A stretch of DNA of 64,000 bases from Varibaculum cambriense (lineage in GTDB: Bacteria > Actinomycetota > Actinomycetes > Actinomycetales > Actinomycetaceae), in contig NZ_JAKNHJ010000006.1 of the NCBI RefSeq assembly GCF_022133705.1, positions 1-64,000 on the forward strand, written 5' to 3'. Of the stretch, positions 42,855 to 51,593 are shown in pieces. A program made the position numbers and the translations under genes. The notes beneath the pieces are model-generated. The model was not told where the DNA came from and did no database searches. It was given only the letters and a program-made list of their open reading frames with translations. Positions within the stretch are counted from its first letter, which is position 1, and every line of letters starts with the position of its first letter.

Positions 42855-44849
42855 TTAGTCGAGTTGTTCAAACTTGCGACTCCAAGCCGAACGGATGGGG
42901 TTGGCGTCCGCCATCATGATCTCTAAGCGATCATTGGCCACTTCTACCACCTGACCCAGGGCGACTACCCGTTCATGGCGCGGGGAGTTCTCTAGGCGGT
43001 GTAGTCCGTCCTTAATGATCTCCTCTACGCTGTCCATTCGGGAAAGCAAGGCCACTAAAGGCAGATTGAACTTCTCATGATAGGAGCTTTCCAAGGTGTG
43101 CAGCTGAGCTTTTTGTTCTTCCGTGAGCGTACCTAAGGCTAAAGAACCCACGTCTTGGGAAATTTCTTTGGCTTCACTCTCGCTGGCAGTCAACATCTGG
43201 GTTACATCAGGATAGGCAGCAATCAGCTGATTCTGAGCGTCTTTATCCGCCACCATTACCGCGTCCTGGAGTGCTTCTTTAAGTTCTCCTACATCCTGGA
43301 AGGGACGCATCCCAGCTGCTGCCTGCAGCGGCCAAGTTACCCCATTAAACAAGCGGGAGAAGGTATTTACAAACTCTTCTTCACTCATTTTGTTAACTGC
43401 CCGCAAAGAACGTCGCTTGCCGGTGGCACCTAGCGCCACGTCCTCGCCTTTTGCGCGCGGGCCCACGTGGAAGAACAACAAGTTGAGCAAGATGGCGGTA
43501 ATCGAGCCAAGGGTTACTCCCGAAGCGAAGAAAATCTGTGCCCAGGCAGGGAAGGCGTCTGCAATTGCTGGTTTGAAGGAAACTAGCATGGCTAGCGCGA
43601 TCGAAGTAGTCAGAATAATCCCGTTGCGGGTATCTGAAAGGTCTACGCGAGATAGGGTCTGAATCCCCACTAAGGTTAAGTTGGCAAACAAAGCCATGGA
43701 GGCTCCGCCCAGAACCGGGGAGGGGATTGAGGCTACAATCGCCCCCGCCTTGGGAATAACTCCCAAAATGATCATAATTCCGCCGGCACAGGCTACTACC
43801 CAGCGAGAATGTACCTTAGTTAGGCGAACCAAACCAATATTTTGCGCGAAGCAGGTGTAGGGGAAAGAGTTCAAGATTCCCCCTAAAGTAGTAGAGAGGC
43901 CATCGGCGCGCAAAGCTGCCGTGATCTCTTTCTTTCCGATACGTTTGCCCACGATTTCACCGGTGGCAAAGACGTCGCCGGTAGTTTCTACCATGGTCAG
44001 CAGCATGACTACGATCATAGAAATACAGGCAGTTAGGGAGAATTGGGGCCAGCCGAAATAGAACGGGGTAGTGACTGCTACCCAGGACGATTTGCCTACC
44101 TGGCTGAAGGAAGCATCACCGAGAGCCACCGCGACTCCGGTGCCAATTATGAGGCCGGCGAGTACCGCCAAGGTGCCCATAAAACCTTTAAAGAAACGTT
44201 GAATGAGGACGATTATGGCTAAGGTTCCCAGGCCATAGGCTAAAGAGCGCAAAGTGATCGGCATGGGCGGTACCTGTTCGTCGACGCGTCCGATCACGTC
44301 CGCAGCGGATACTCCCAGCAATGTGGTGCCCATAGTGGTTAGCACAATCCCGATAACCAGCGGAGGGAAGAAACGAATCAGCTTGGCAAAAACTGGAGCC
44401 GCGAAGAAAGTAAATAGTCCGGCTACAATGACTGCGCCGTAAATCGTGGGGAGCACTCCCACGCCGCCGTCTTGGTTAACCGCCAGACCAATGGCAATCA
44501 TAGGCGAAATCGCCATGGTGGTTACGCCCTGGATAATCGGCAGGCGCACCCCGACACGCCAAAATCCAATCGACTGAATCAGCGTTGCGATTCCACAAGT
44601 AAAAAGGTCAGCATTAATTAGGTGCACGGTAGTAGTGGGATCGAGCTTAAGGCCGCCCGCAACTACCAAGGGAACAACTACCGCGCCCGCGTAAAACGCT
44701 AAAACGTGCTGTACTGATAGCAGCAGCGTCCGAGGAGCCGAAGGTACTTGGTCTACCGGATGCTTATGGGTTTTTCTGTCTTTAATTTCTGCCTCTAGGC
44801 TGTCACCTAGAGCTTTCAGTGGTGGATTTAGTGGCTCGTCAGCGGCCAT
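42855..44849 (-). CDS. NCS2 nucleobase permease fused to a degenerate OHCU-decarboxylase-like domain
   Basis: A 664-residue protein. Residues 40-470 are an NCS2 (uracil/xanthine/urate permease) transporter with about twelve to fourteen membrane segments, including SIGFWRVGVRLPIIQGVTTM and the later NSFPYTCFAQNIG. Residues 490-655 resemble OHCU decarboxylase (UraD), the enzyme after urate oxidase: FVNTFSRLFNG, RPFQDVGEL, TLESSYHEKFNLPL and a late R-L-E. Tyr546 stands where the enzyme has its catalytic His (A-H-P-D becomes A-Y-P-D), and the usual S-x-x-E-Q motif is not conserved. The domain is therefore probably regulatory or vestigial. A urate or xanthine substrate is a reasonable guess. Confidence 0.75.
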   Translation of the reverse strand: MAADEPLNPPLKALGDSLEAEIKDRKTHKHPVDQVPSAPRTLLLSVQHVLAFYAGAVVVPLVVAGGLKLDPTTTVHLINADLFTCGIATLIQSIGFWRVGVRLPIIQGVTTMAISPMIAIGLAVNQDGGVGVLPTIYGAVIVAGLFTFFAAPVFAKLIRFFPPLVIGIVLTTMGTTLLGVSAADVIGRVDEQVPPMPITLRSLAYGLGTLAIIVLIQRFFKGFMGTLAVLAGLIIGTGVAVALGDASFSQVGKSSWVAVTTPFYFGWPQFSLTACISMIVVMLLTMVETTGDVFATGEIVGKRIGKKEITAALRADGLSTTLGGILNSFPYTCFAQNIGLVRLTKVHSRWVVACAGGIMIILGVIPKAGAIVASIPSPVLGGASMALFANLTLVGIQTLSRVDLSDTRNGIILTTSIALAMLVSFKPAIADAFPAWAQIFFASGVTLGSITAILLNLLFFHVGPRAKGEDVALGATGKRRSLRAVNKMSEEEFVNTFSRLFNGVTWPLQAAAGMRPFQDVGELKEALQDAVMVADKDAQNQLIAAYPDVTQMLTASESEAKEISQDVGSLALGTLTEEQKAQLHTLESSYHEKFNLPLVALLSRMDSVEEIIKDGLHRLENSPRHERVVALGQVVEVANDRLEIMMADANPIRSAWSRKFEQLD

Positions 44850-45013
44850 CGTGGATATTCTCCTTTGTGCTTTGCCGGAAATACTTCCAGTGTTAATTCA
44901 AGCGCTTGGCAACCCATAACTCAAAACGACCACGAAGATGTTGTCCGGAAGACAGGAGAGAGGTCGTCCGGTAGGTAGAGAGCAGAGAATGTTCCCTAAA
45001 CCGTTTAGTTTAC

Positions 45014-45027
45014 ATAATGTACATTAT
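45014..45027. promoter_or_regulatory. Perfect palindrome between the NCS2 and transketolase genes
   Basis: ATAATGTACATTAT is a perfect 14-bp palindrome about 165 bases upstream of the NCS2 start codon and about 145 bases upstream of the transketolase start. It is an operator candidate for a dimeric regulator and may serve either gene. A shorter symmetric site, TTTTGTGAGCAAAA at 45071-45084, lies nearer transketolase. The rest of 44,850-45,172 holds no gene. Confidence 0.4.
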
Positions 45028-45172
45028 CGGATCTAGGTTTGGAGTTTCGCGTCAGAGTACGCGCGTGCACTTTTGTGAGCAAAACTCGCTAGACCCGACT
45101 TTCTGACGAGCCAACTGTTAGTATCGGCAACAGAGTAAGTGCCTAATCAATCCAATGATGGAAGGGAAAAAT

Positions 45173-47272
45173 ATGACCACTCAGTGGAATGAACTTGATC
45201 AACGCGCAGTTAAAACGGCAAAGCTCTTAGCTGCCGATGCAGTAGAAAAAGCCGGCAGCGGACACCCGGGAACCCCAATTTCGCTAGCAGCCGCTGCCTA
45301 TTTGCTTTACCAACGTCACCTGCGTTTTGATCCTAAGGATTCAGATTGGTTAGGACGCGACCGCTTCGTACTTTCAGCCGGACACGCCTCGCTGCTGCAA
45401 TACATTCAGTTGTATCTGGCTGGTCAAGACATGGAGCTCGATGATTTAAAGAGTTTCCGTATCTTTAATTCTTATACTCCCGGTCACCCCGAATACGGTC
45501 ATACTAAGGGCGTGGAGGTTACTACTGGGCCGCTGGGATCTGGCTTTGCCGCCGCGGTTGGTTTTGCGATGGCTTCCCGGCGGGCACACGGTATGCTCGA
45601 CTCTTCCACTCCCCTCGGCGAAAGCCCCTTTGACCACAATGTTTACGTGATCGCTGGTGATGGTTGCCTGCAAGAAGGAATCTCCGGAGAAGCGTCCTCC
45701 CTGGCTGGGGTACAAGATCTGGGTAACCTCATTGTGATCTGGGATGATAACCATATCTCCATTGAGGACGATACCGATGTATCTTTCCAAGAAGACGTAC
45801 TCAAGCGCTACGAATCTTACGGCTGGCACACCCAGCGGGTTGATTGGCTGGCTAAGGACGGAAAATACGACGAAGATGTAAATGCTCTTGACCAGGCAAT
45901 AAATGCTGCTAAAGCTGAAAAGCATCGGCCTTCAATCATTGCCTTGCGCACAATTATCGGTTGGCCTTCGCCTACCAAGCAAAACACCGGCGCGATTCAT
46001 GGCGCAAAACTGGGGGAAGAAGAACTCAAGGGCTTGAAGAAAGCTCTGGGAGCTGACCCGGAGAAAATGTTTGCTATCGACGAAGAAGCCGTCAAACACT
46101 CCCGGGACAATGCCGCCGCGCGTGCCCAGGAAGCTCATTCCGATTGGGAGCCCCGCTTTGAGGCCTGGAAGAAAGCAAATCCGGATAAAAATGAGCTACT
46201 AGAGCGGATCCTAGCCGGCAAGCTCCCCGAGGGTATCGAGGACGCACTCCCGGTATTTACTGCCGGAGGCTCACTAGCTACTCGCGCGGCCTCGGGAAAG
46301 GTTATTTCTGCAATCGGAGCCGTAATGCCAGAATTTTGGGGTGGATCCGCTGACCTGGCCGGTTCGAATAATACAACTATCGCCGATGCTGACAGCTTCA
46401 TCCCCGAATCGGCGCAAACCGATATGTGGAAAGGTAACCCCTTCGGGCGGGTACTACACTTTGGAGTGCGCGAACACGCTATGGGCGCCATTATGAACGG
46501 TATTGCTATCGATGGTCTCACCCGGGTTTTCGGGGGCACTTTCTTCGTCTTTAGCGACTACATGCGCGGTGCAGTCCGCCTAGCTGCGCTAATGAATATC
46601 CCGGTAACCTATGTTTGGACTCATGACTCTATTGGAGTTGGCGAGGACGGGCCTACCCACCAGCCGGTCGAACATTTGACTGCCTATCGGGCAATCCCCA
46701 ATCTGTCGATTGTTCGTCCTATGGATGCCAATGAAACCGCGGCCTGCTGGCTGCAGATTTTGCGTCAAAGCGGGCCGGCAGGTTTGGTTTTAACCCGCCA
46801 GGGACTTCCCATCGTCGAGCGGGAAGATATGGAGGACGCAAGCGGCGAAGCGTTCGCTAGCGCCAAGAATGCAGATAAAGGCGCCTATATTTTGGCCGAC
46901 ACCGCAGGGCAGCCGGACGTGATCTTGCTTGCCTCCGGATCCGAGGTGCAATATGCTTTGCAGGCTCGCGAAACTCTAGCTCAGGAATCCATTGCTGCCC
47001 GGGTGGTTTCAGTTCCCTGTATGGAATGGTTTAAAGCTCAAGGCGCTGACTACCGTGAACAGGTACTCCCGGCAGCGGTAAAAGCCCGAGTATCGATCGA
47101 GGCCGGTCTAGTCGATCCTTGGCGCGACCTCGTAGGAGATAACGGCGAGAGTATAGGTATTGAAGGATTTGGTCTGCCCGGTGCCGCCGGCGAGCTGTTT
47201 AAGCATTACGGACTAGACAGTGAGCATGTGGTGGCGGCCGCCAAGCGCTCTTTGGAGCGCGTTCGCTCATAA
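45173..47272 (+). CDS. tkt: Transketolase
   Basis: A 699-residue thiamine-diphosphate enzyme that moves two-carbon units between sugar phosphates (xylulose 5-phosphate, ribose 5-phosphate, sedoheptulose 7-phosphate). N-terminal residues SGHPGTP and LSAGHASLL, the ThDP motif GDGCLQEGISGEASSLAG through DDNHISIEDDTD, and the central HDSIGVGEDGPTHQP are all present. The ATG at 45173 is preferred, with GGAAGGG 6 bases before it. It heads a probable operon with rpiB and a membrane protein, apart from the usual tkt-tal-zwf cluster, suggesting a catabolic isoform. Confidence 0.92.
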   Translation: MTTQWNELDQRAVKTAKLLAADAVEKAGSGHPGTPISLAAAAYLLYQRHLRFDPKDSDWLGRDRFVLSAGHASLLQYIQLYLAGQDMELDDLKSFRIFNSYTPGHPEYGHTKGVEVTTGPLGSGFAAAVGFAMASRRAHGMLDSSTPLGESPFDHNVYVIAGDGCLQEGISGEASSLAGVQDLGNLIVIWDDNHISIEDDTDVSFQEDVLKRYESYGWHTQRVDWLAKDGKYDEDVNALDQAINAAKAEKHRPSIIALRTIIGWPSPTKQNTGAIHGAKLGEEELKGLKKALGADPEKMFAIDEEAVKHSRDNAAARAQEAHSDWEPRFEAWKKANPDKNELLERILAGKLPEGIEDALPVFTAGGSLATRAASGKVISAIGAVMPEFWGGSADLAGSNNTTIADADSFIPESAQTDMWKGNPFGRVLHFGVREHAMGAIMNGIAIDGLTRVFGGTFFVFSDYMRGAVRLAALMNIPVTYVWTHDSIGVGEDGPTHQPVEHLTAYRAIPNLSIVRPMDANETAACWLQILRQSGPAGLVLTRQGLPIVEREDMEDASGEAFASAKNADKGAYILADTAGQPDVILLASGSEVQYALQARETLAQESIAARVVSVPCMEWFKAQGADYREQVLPAAVKARVSIEAGLVDPWRDLVGDNGESIGIEGFGLPGAAGELFKHYGLDSEHVVAAAKRSLERVRS

Positions 47273-47279
47273 GTGCAGT

Positions 47280-47322
47280 TTTCTATAACTAGTGGGGACA
47301 ACATCCCTAGGTGTTATAGAAA
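47280..47322. repeat. Long inverted repeat between tkt and rpiB
   Basis: TTTCTATAAC (47280-47289) and GTTATAGAAA (47313-47322) are a perfect 10-bp inverted repeat with a 23-base interior. As RNA it would form a stem-loop in the tkt-rpiB intercistronic region; as DNA it could be a bipartite operator. There is no T run after it. Confidence 0.6.
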
Positions 47323-47363
47323 GAACTTAGGTCGTCAACGCTGATGATGAGAGGAGAAAAATA

Positions 47364-47855
47364 ATGGGACTTCGAATAGTAATCGGAGCGGATTCCGCTG
47401 CTGTCGACTATAAAGAGATAATCAAAAAAGATTTAGAGGCAGACGAGCGAGTTGCAGAAGTAATTGATATCGGACTAAAAGCCGGCGAGGACGTGGACTA
47501 CCCCCATGTGGGTATCAAAGGAGCGCGTATGGTTGCTGCCGGAGAAGCGGACCGTGCCCTCCTGCTGTGCGGCACCGGGATTGGCATGGCGATCACCGCC
47601 AACAAAGTTCCCGGGATTCGCGCAAGCGTGGGACATGATTCCTTCAGTGTAGAGCGCTTAATCAAATCCAATAACGCACAAGTTCTAACCATGGGACAAC
47701 GCGTAATTGGTATTGAACTAGCGCGGCGCCTCGTCAACGAATGGCTAGGTTACGAGTTTGATCCCCAGTCGAATTCGGCGCGGAAAGTCCAGTTAATCTG
47801 TGACTACGAAGTACCGGAGACCGACGGGGAGACTACTCCCGGCAGCTGCTGCTAG
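47364..47855 (+). CDS. rpiB: RpiB/LacAB-family sugar-phosphate isomerase
   Basis: A 163-residue isomerase. The family fold is shown by RIVIGADSAAVDYKEI at the start, the catalytic-cysteine loop LLCGTGIGMAITANKVPGIRAS, and a C-terminal active-site region near RVIGIELA. Standard activity interconverts ribose 5-phosphate and ribulose 5-phosphate, but the family also isomerises other aldose/ketose phosphates. The cysteine form (CGTGIG) resembles the E. coli-type enzyme. The genomic setting with AraB, AraD and an FGGY kinase suggests a role in pentose or pentitol breakdown. The ATG follows GAGAGGAG. Confidence 0.88.
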   Translation: MGLRIVIGADSAAVDYKEIIKKDLEADERVAEVIDIGLKAGEDVDYPHVGIKGARMVAAGEADRALLLCGTGIGMAITANKVPGIRASVGHDSFSVERLIKSNNAQVLTMGQRVIGIELARRLVNEWLGYEFDPQSNSARKVQLICDYEVPETDGETTPGSCC

Positions 47856-47950
47856 CAAACACTCCCCTAACTTCCCGGCTCGGATAGGCCAAGCCGGGCT
47901 ACTAAAAGCTTGGCAATTTTGCCAATCCCTATCTAACTAAAGGTATAAAC

Positions 47951-48952
47951 ATGATCGAAACTATACAAATGGCGGCGCAAGCCAGCGACTTTGTAAACTC
48001 ATTTGGCGCTTCGACCGGATTTTCGCTGTTCTGGGCAATCTGTGCCATTGGCGGAGGCATGCTCGGGGCCGGAATCGGCGGTAACTGGGCCTTTGTAATG
48101 ACCGGTTTCTCCGTCTTCCTCGGTTTTGGAATAGCTGCTACTACCGGTAGCGATATTGGGCTAACCTATCTGGCATTTGGCCCGGTATTTGGCCCTCACG
48201 TCTGCTTTGCATCGGCTGTGGCAGCTCATGCCTATGCGGGACGGAAAGGTCTTTTGGGAGACAAGAAGGGCAAGGATATCGACACCTCCCCTGCCGGATT
48301 CGGGGATCCGACCATGTTGTGGATCGGTGCTGCCTTCGGCCTGGGTGGATACTTAGTTGAACGTTGTATCCGACTGATCCCCTGGTTCGGATCTAACACT
48401 GATACCGTGGCGTTGACCGTTTTCCTCTCCGCTTTCGTAACCCGGCTAGTCTTCGGTAAGACCCCGATCTTTAATTGGACCTCAAAGCTTACCGATAAAG
48501 AATCCTGGCTGCGTTGGCAGGAAAAGCCTTCCCAGTGGATCACCATTGGGGTTATGGCTTCGCTAATGGCAGGCGGTTTGTCCTTAACCGTTGCCTATCT
48601 GCTTCCTGCGGTCAACCCGGAGACAGCAAAGGTACTAGAACTTAACGCGCAAGCCCTACCCTTCGGGATTTCCGCGATCACCATTTTGATGTTGATTCTA
48701 GGCTTCAAGATTCCCGTTACCCACCACATCACCATCACAGCTGGTCTTGCCGCCATGGTCTGGTTCCCGGTCGTGGGACACAACCTGATCCTGGCGCTGG
48801 TAGCGGCAGTAGTATTTGGCGTGATGGCGGCAGGTCTGGCCGAGGTTGCGCAACGGCTAATGTATGCCCGTGGCGACACCCATATTGACCCGCCGGCAGC
48901 CTCCATCTGGCTGTCTCACACCATTGTTTGTGCTCTGGCGCTACTGTTCTAA
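47951..48952 (+). CDS. Unrecognised polytopic membrane protein, candidate sugar or pentitol transporter
   Basis: A 333-residue integral membrane protein with about nine or ten hydrophobic segments and short loops, rich in Gly and Ala. It begins MIETIQMAAQASDFV, has a charged cytoplasmic loop (GRKGLLGDKKGKD, residues 96-108), and carries a conserved-looking KIPVTHHITITAGLAAM late in the protein. I do not recognise the family. It follows rpiB by 95 bases and is closed off by a strong terminator at 48967-49004, so tkt, rpiB and this gene form one unit. No other sugar transporter is found in the catabolic cluster, so a transport role is the simplest idea (inference). Confidence 0.7.
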   Translation: MIETIQMAAQASDFVNSFGASTGFSLFWAICAIGGGMLGAGIGGNWAFVMTGFSVFLGFGIAATTGSDIGLTYLAFGPVFGPHVCFASAVAAHAYAGRKGLLGDKKGKDIDTSPAGFGDPTMLWIGAAFGLGGYLVERCIRLIPWFGSNTDTVALTVFLSAFVTRLVFGKTPIFNWTSKLTDKESWLRWQEKPSQWITIGVMASLMAGGLSLTVAYLLPAVNPETAKVLELNAQALPFGISAITILMLILGFKIPVTHHITITAGLAAMVWFPVVGHNLILALVAAVVFGVMAAGLAEVAQRLMYARGDTHIDPPAASIWLSHTIVCALALLF

Positions 48953-48966
48953 CCCCAGTCGATTAT

Positions 48967-49004
48967 CGGGGGTGGAAAGCCCGCCGGCTTTCCACCCCCG
49001 CTTT
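48967..49004 (+). terminator. Strong intrinsic terminator after the membrane protein gene
   Basis: A perfect 15-bp stem (48967-48981 with 48986-49000) closes a 4-base loop and is followed by CTTTT. It separates the tkt-rpiB-membrane protein unit from the AraL/AraM/AraB/AraD genes. Confidence 0.85.
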
Positions 49005-49032
49005 TAAGAAATACTAGTTGAGAGGAAAACCG

Positions 49033-49893
49033 TTGTACGCCGAAGAGAATCTTAAGTTCCCCACCGAGTTCTATGATGCCTATATTTTTGATATGGATGG
49101 CACCATTTATTTGGGAGACCACCTATTGCCCGGGGCGAAGAGACTAATTGAGGAGCTGCGGCGCCGCGACATCCCGGTACGTTTCCTCTCTAATAATCCC
49201 ACTAAAGATCCCCATCTTTATGTGGACAAACTTGAGAGGCTGGATATTCCCACCCCCTTAGAAGACATTGCCAACACCGTGGTCACTATGACCCGTTGGC
49301 TAAAAGAGCACCATCCTGACAAGACGGTTTTCCCGATTGCGGAGCAGCCGTTGATTGATGCTCTACAGGATGCGGGAATAAAAATCAGTGATGATCCGGA
49401 AAAAATAGATATTGTAATCGCGTCTTATGACCGCACCTTTGACTATCACAAACTGCAAATAGCTTTCGATGCCATCTGGTTCCACAAGCGAGCAATTTTG
49501 GTGGCCACCAACCCCGACCGTTACTGCCCCTTCCCGGGAGGGCGAGGCGAACCGGACTGTGCCGCGATTATTGCCGCGATCGAAGCCTGCACCCAGACCA
49601 AGTGCCAGGTTATTACCGGCAAACCGGAGCCGGTGATGCTCGAGGTCGCCATTGAAGGCCTAGATGTTAACCCTCGTAACTGCATGATGGTTGGTGATCG
49701 TCTCTATACCGATATTGAGATGGCCAAAAAAACCGGGATGTTCTCGGCGATGCCGCTGACCGGAGACTCCACTATGGAAGAAGCACTAGCTCTGCCGAAA
49801 GCACATCAACCAGACTTTTTACTCGATCGTGTTGACCGCCTGATCCCCGCTGCCGTATGGGAAGAAAACGGTTGGACCGAAAACGATAACTAA
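49033..49893 (+). CDS. HAD-IIA phosphatase, AraL/NagD-like
   Basis: A 286-residue HAD-superfamily hydrolase of subfamily IIA. D20 and D22 in FDMDGTIYL are the nucleophile and acid/base, SNNP follows near residue 55, and GDRLYTDIEMA with the catalytic aspartate is near residue 220. Close relatives include NagD, phosphoglycolate phosphatase and B. subtilis AraL, a promiscuous sugar phosphatase of the ara operon. The chosen TTG at 49033 has AGAGGAAAA before it; an upstream TTG at 49018 is an alternative. Its position ahead of AraM-, AraB- and AraD-like genes supports an AraL-type role. Confidence 0.82.
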   Translation: MYAEENLKFPTEFYDAYIFDMDGTIYLGDHLLPGAKRLIEELRRRDIPVRFLSNNPTKDPHLYVDKLERLDIPTPLEDIANTVVTMTRWLKEHHPDKTVFPIAEQPLIDALQDAGIKISDDPEKIDIVIASYDRTFDYHKLQIAFDAIWFHKRAILVATNPDRYCPFPGGRGEPDCAAIIAAIEACTQTKCQVITGKPEPVMLEVAIEGLDVNPRNCMMVGDRLYTDIEMAKKTGMFSAMPLTGDSTMEEALALPKAHQPDFLLDRVDRLIPAAVWEENGWTENDN

Positions 49894-49995
49894 ATAGCAA
49901 CACTTAGTACCACCCTAACAACCACAAAATGCGCTACCACTGCGCACAAAAAGTCGCCGACAATGATGCCGGCGCAAAGTTTAAGGAGAAGACAA

Positions 49996-51567
49996 ATGGT
50001 AGCACCGGGTTATGAAGGTCCCTACCTACTGGGAATCGACTATGGCACGGAATCTTGCCGTGCCGCGATTTTTGACTTACGAGGCACCCCGATTGGCTTT
50101 GCTGCCACCGGTTACCCCACCTATCACCCGCATCCGGGATGGGCTGAACAAGACCCCTCCGACTGGTGGGAAGCTCTAGTCGCTTCAGTTCGCAAAGTGC
50201 TAGACCAAACCGGTATTCCTGCTCGGCATATTGCGGGTATTAGCTATGATGCCACCACTATGACCGTGGTTCCCATCAATAAAGCAGGCAAAGAACTCCG
50301 CCGTGCCATTATGTGGATGGATGTGCGTGCCACTAAGCAAATGGAACGGGTAATGGATATGGATCACTGGGCGCGCCTATACAACGGGGGTAAGACTACT
50401 CCCCCAACCGCTGAATGGTATCCCTTCAAAGTGGCTTGGCTACAGGAAAATGAGCCCGAAATATTTAAAGAAGCCTACCGGATTGTTGACGCTCCTGACT
50501 GGCTAACCTATCGCCTAACCGGCGAATGGACGATTAACATTAACTCTGCCTCTATGCGGATGAACTATAACCGTGACTATGGCGGGTGGCCGGTTGACTA
50601 TTACGAGAAAATCGGGGCCGGCGATGCTTTTGAAAAGATGCCGGAAAGGGTGGAAGACCTGGGCGTTCCGCTGGGCGGCTTGCTCCCCTCGGTAGCGCAA
50701 GAACTAGGACTGCTCCCGGGTACTCCGGTAGCTCAGGGCTGCGCTGACGCCTGGGCTGGACAGATCGGTTTGGGGGCGGTAAACCCGGGGCAAGTATCGC
50801 TAACTACCGGATCTTCTCACGTTATTGCTGGTCAATCTGATAAACCGGTTTATGGCAATGGTTTCATGGGCTCCTATACCGATGGAGTTATTAAAGGGCA
50901 GTACACCTTGGAAGGCTCGCTAGTATCTTCCGGTTCTGTTCTCAAATGGTTCAAGGAAGGTTTTTGTGAGCACCTGGTAAGGAGTGCTGAAACCGTAGGA
51001 GTTAACCCCTATGAGATCCTGGATCGTAAATGCGCCGATATCGCACCAGGCTCCGACGGGTTAATTATTAACGAATATTTCCAAGGCAACCGTACTCCCT
51101 ATACCGATTCCAAAGCCCGGGGAATCATGTGGGGACTGTCCCTATCGCACACTCCCCTGCATGTTTACCATGCAATTATGGAGGCAGTTGCCTTCGGCAC
51201 CGCCTTTAACTTTAAGAAGATGGAAGATGCTGGATTTAACTTTGACCGGGTAACCGTTTGTGGTGGCGCCACTAAGTCGCCGCTATGGATGCAGATGCAT
51301 GCCGATGTTTCCGGAAAGCCCCTGGTAAAGACCGAAGTTGGGGACGCGGTCGTGCTTGGTACCTGTATTTTAGCGGCAGTGGGATCTGGGCAATACGCCA
51401 CTATCCAAGAGGCTGCTTCCAATATGGTGCACGAAACCGAGCGGATCGAACCCAACCCGGAAACCCATGAGGAATACCAGTTCTACCTACAAAAATACAT
51501 GGAAAGCTACCCGGCGATGCAAGAGCTGACCCATGAGGTAGTCGACCATGTGGCCGCCGGTGAATAA
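49996..51567 (+). CDS. FGGY-family carbohydrate kinase
   Basis: A 523-residue kinase of the actin/hexokinase-like FGGY fold. It has the N-terminal phosphate 1 motif (LLGIDYGTESCRAAIFDLRG), a central sugar-binding region with GCADAWAGQIGLGA, and the C-terminal adenosine-binding CGGATKSPLWMQMHAD. The ATG at 49996 is preferred because AAGGAGAAG lies 5 bases upstream. Substrate is not readable; the family includes ribulokinase, xylulokinase, erythritol kinase and pentitol kinases. A second, clearly AraB-type kinase lies downstream, so this one probably acts on a different substrate such as a pentitol. Confidence 0.85.
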   Translation: MVAPGYEGPYLLGIDYGTESCRAAIFDLRGTPIGFAATGYPTYHPHPGWAEQDPSDWWEALVASVRKVLDQTGIPARHIAGISYDATTMTVVPINKAGKELRRAIMWMDVRATKQMERVMDMDHWARLYNGGKTTPPTAEWYPFKVAWLQENEPEIFKEAYRIVDAPDWLTYRLTGEWTININSASMRMNYNRDYGGWPVDYYEKIGAGDAFEKMPERVEDLGVPLGGLLPSVAQELGLLPGTPVAQGCADAWAGQIGLGAVNPGQVSLTTGSSHVIAGQSDKPVYGNGFMGSYTDGVIKGQYTLEGSLVSSGSVLKWFKEGFCEHLVRSAETVGVNPYEILDRKCADIAPGSDGLIINEYFQGNRTPYTDSKARGIMWGLSLSHTPLHVYHAIMEAVAFGTAFNFKKMEDAGFNFDRVTVCGGATKSPLWMQMHADVSGKPLVKTEVGDAVVLGTCILAAVGSGQYATIQEAASNMVHETERIEPNPETHEEYQFYLQKYMESYPAMQELTHEVVDHVAAGE

Positions 51568-51593
51568 TCCTAAAAATAGAGAAAGAAGTATCA

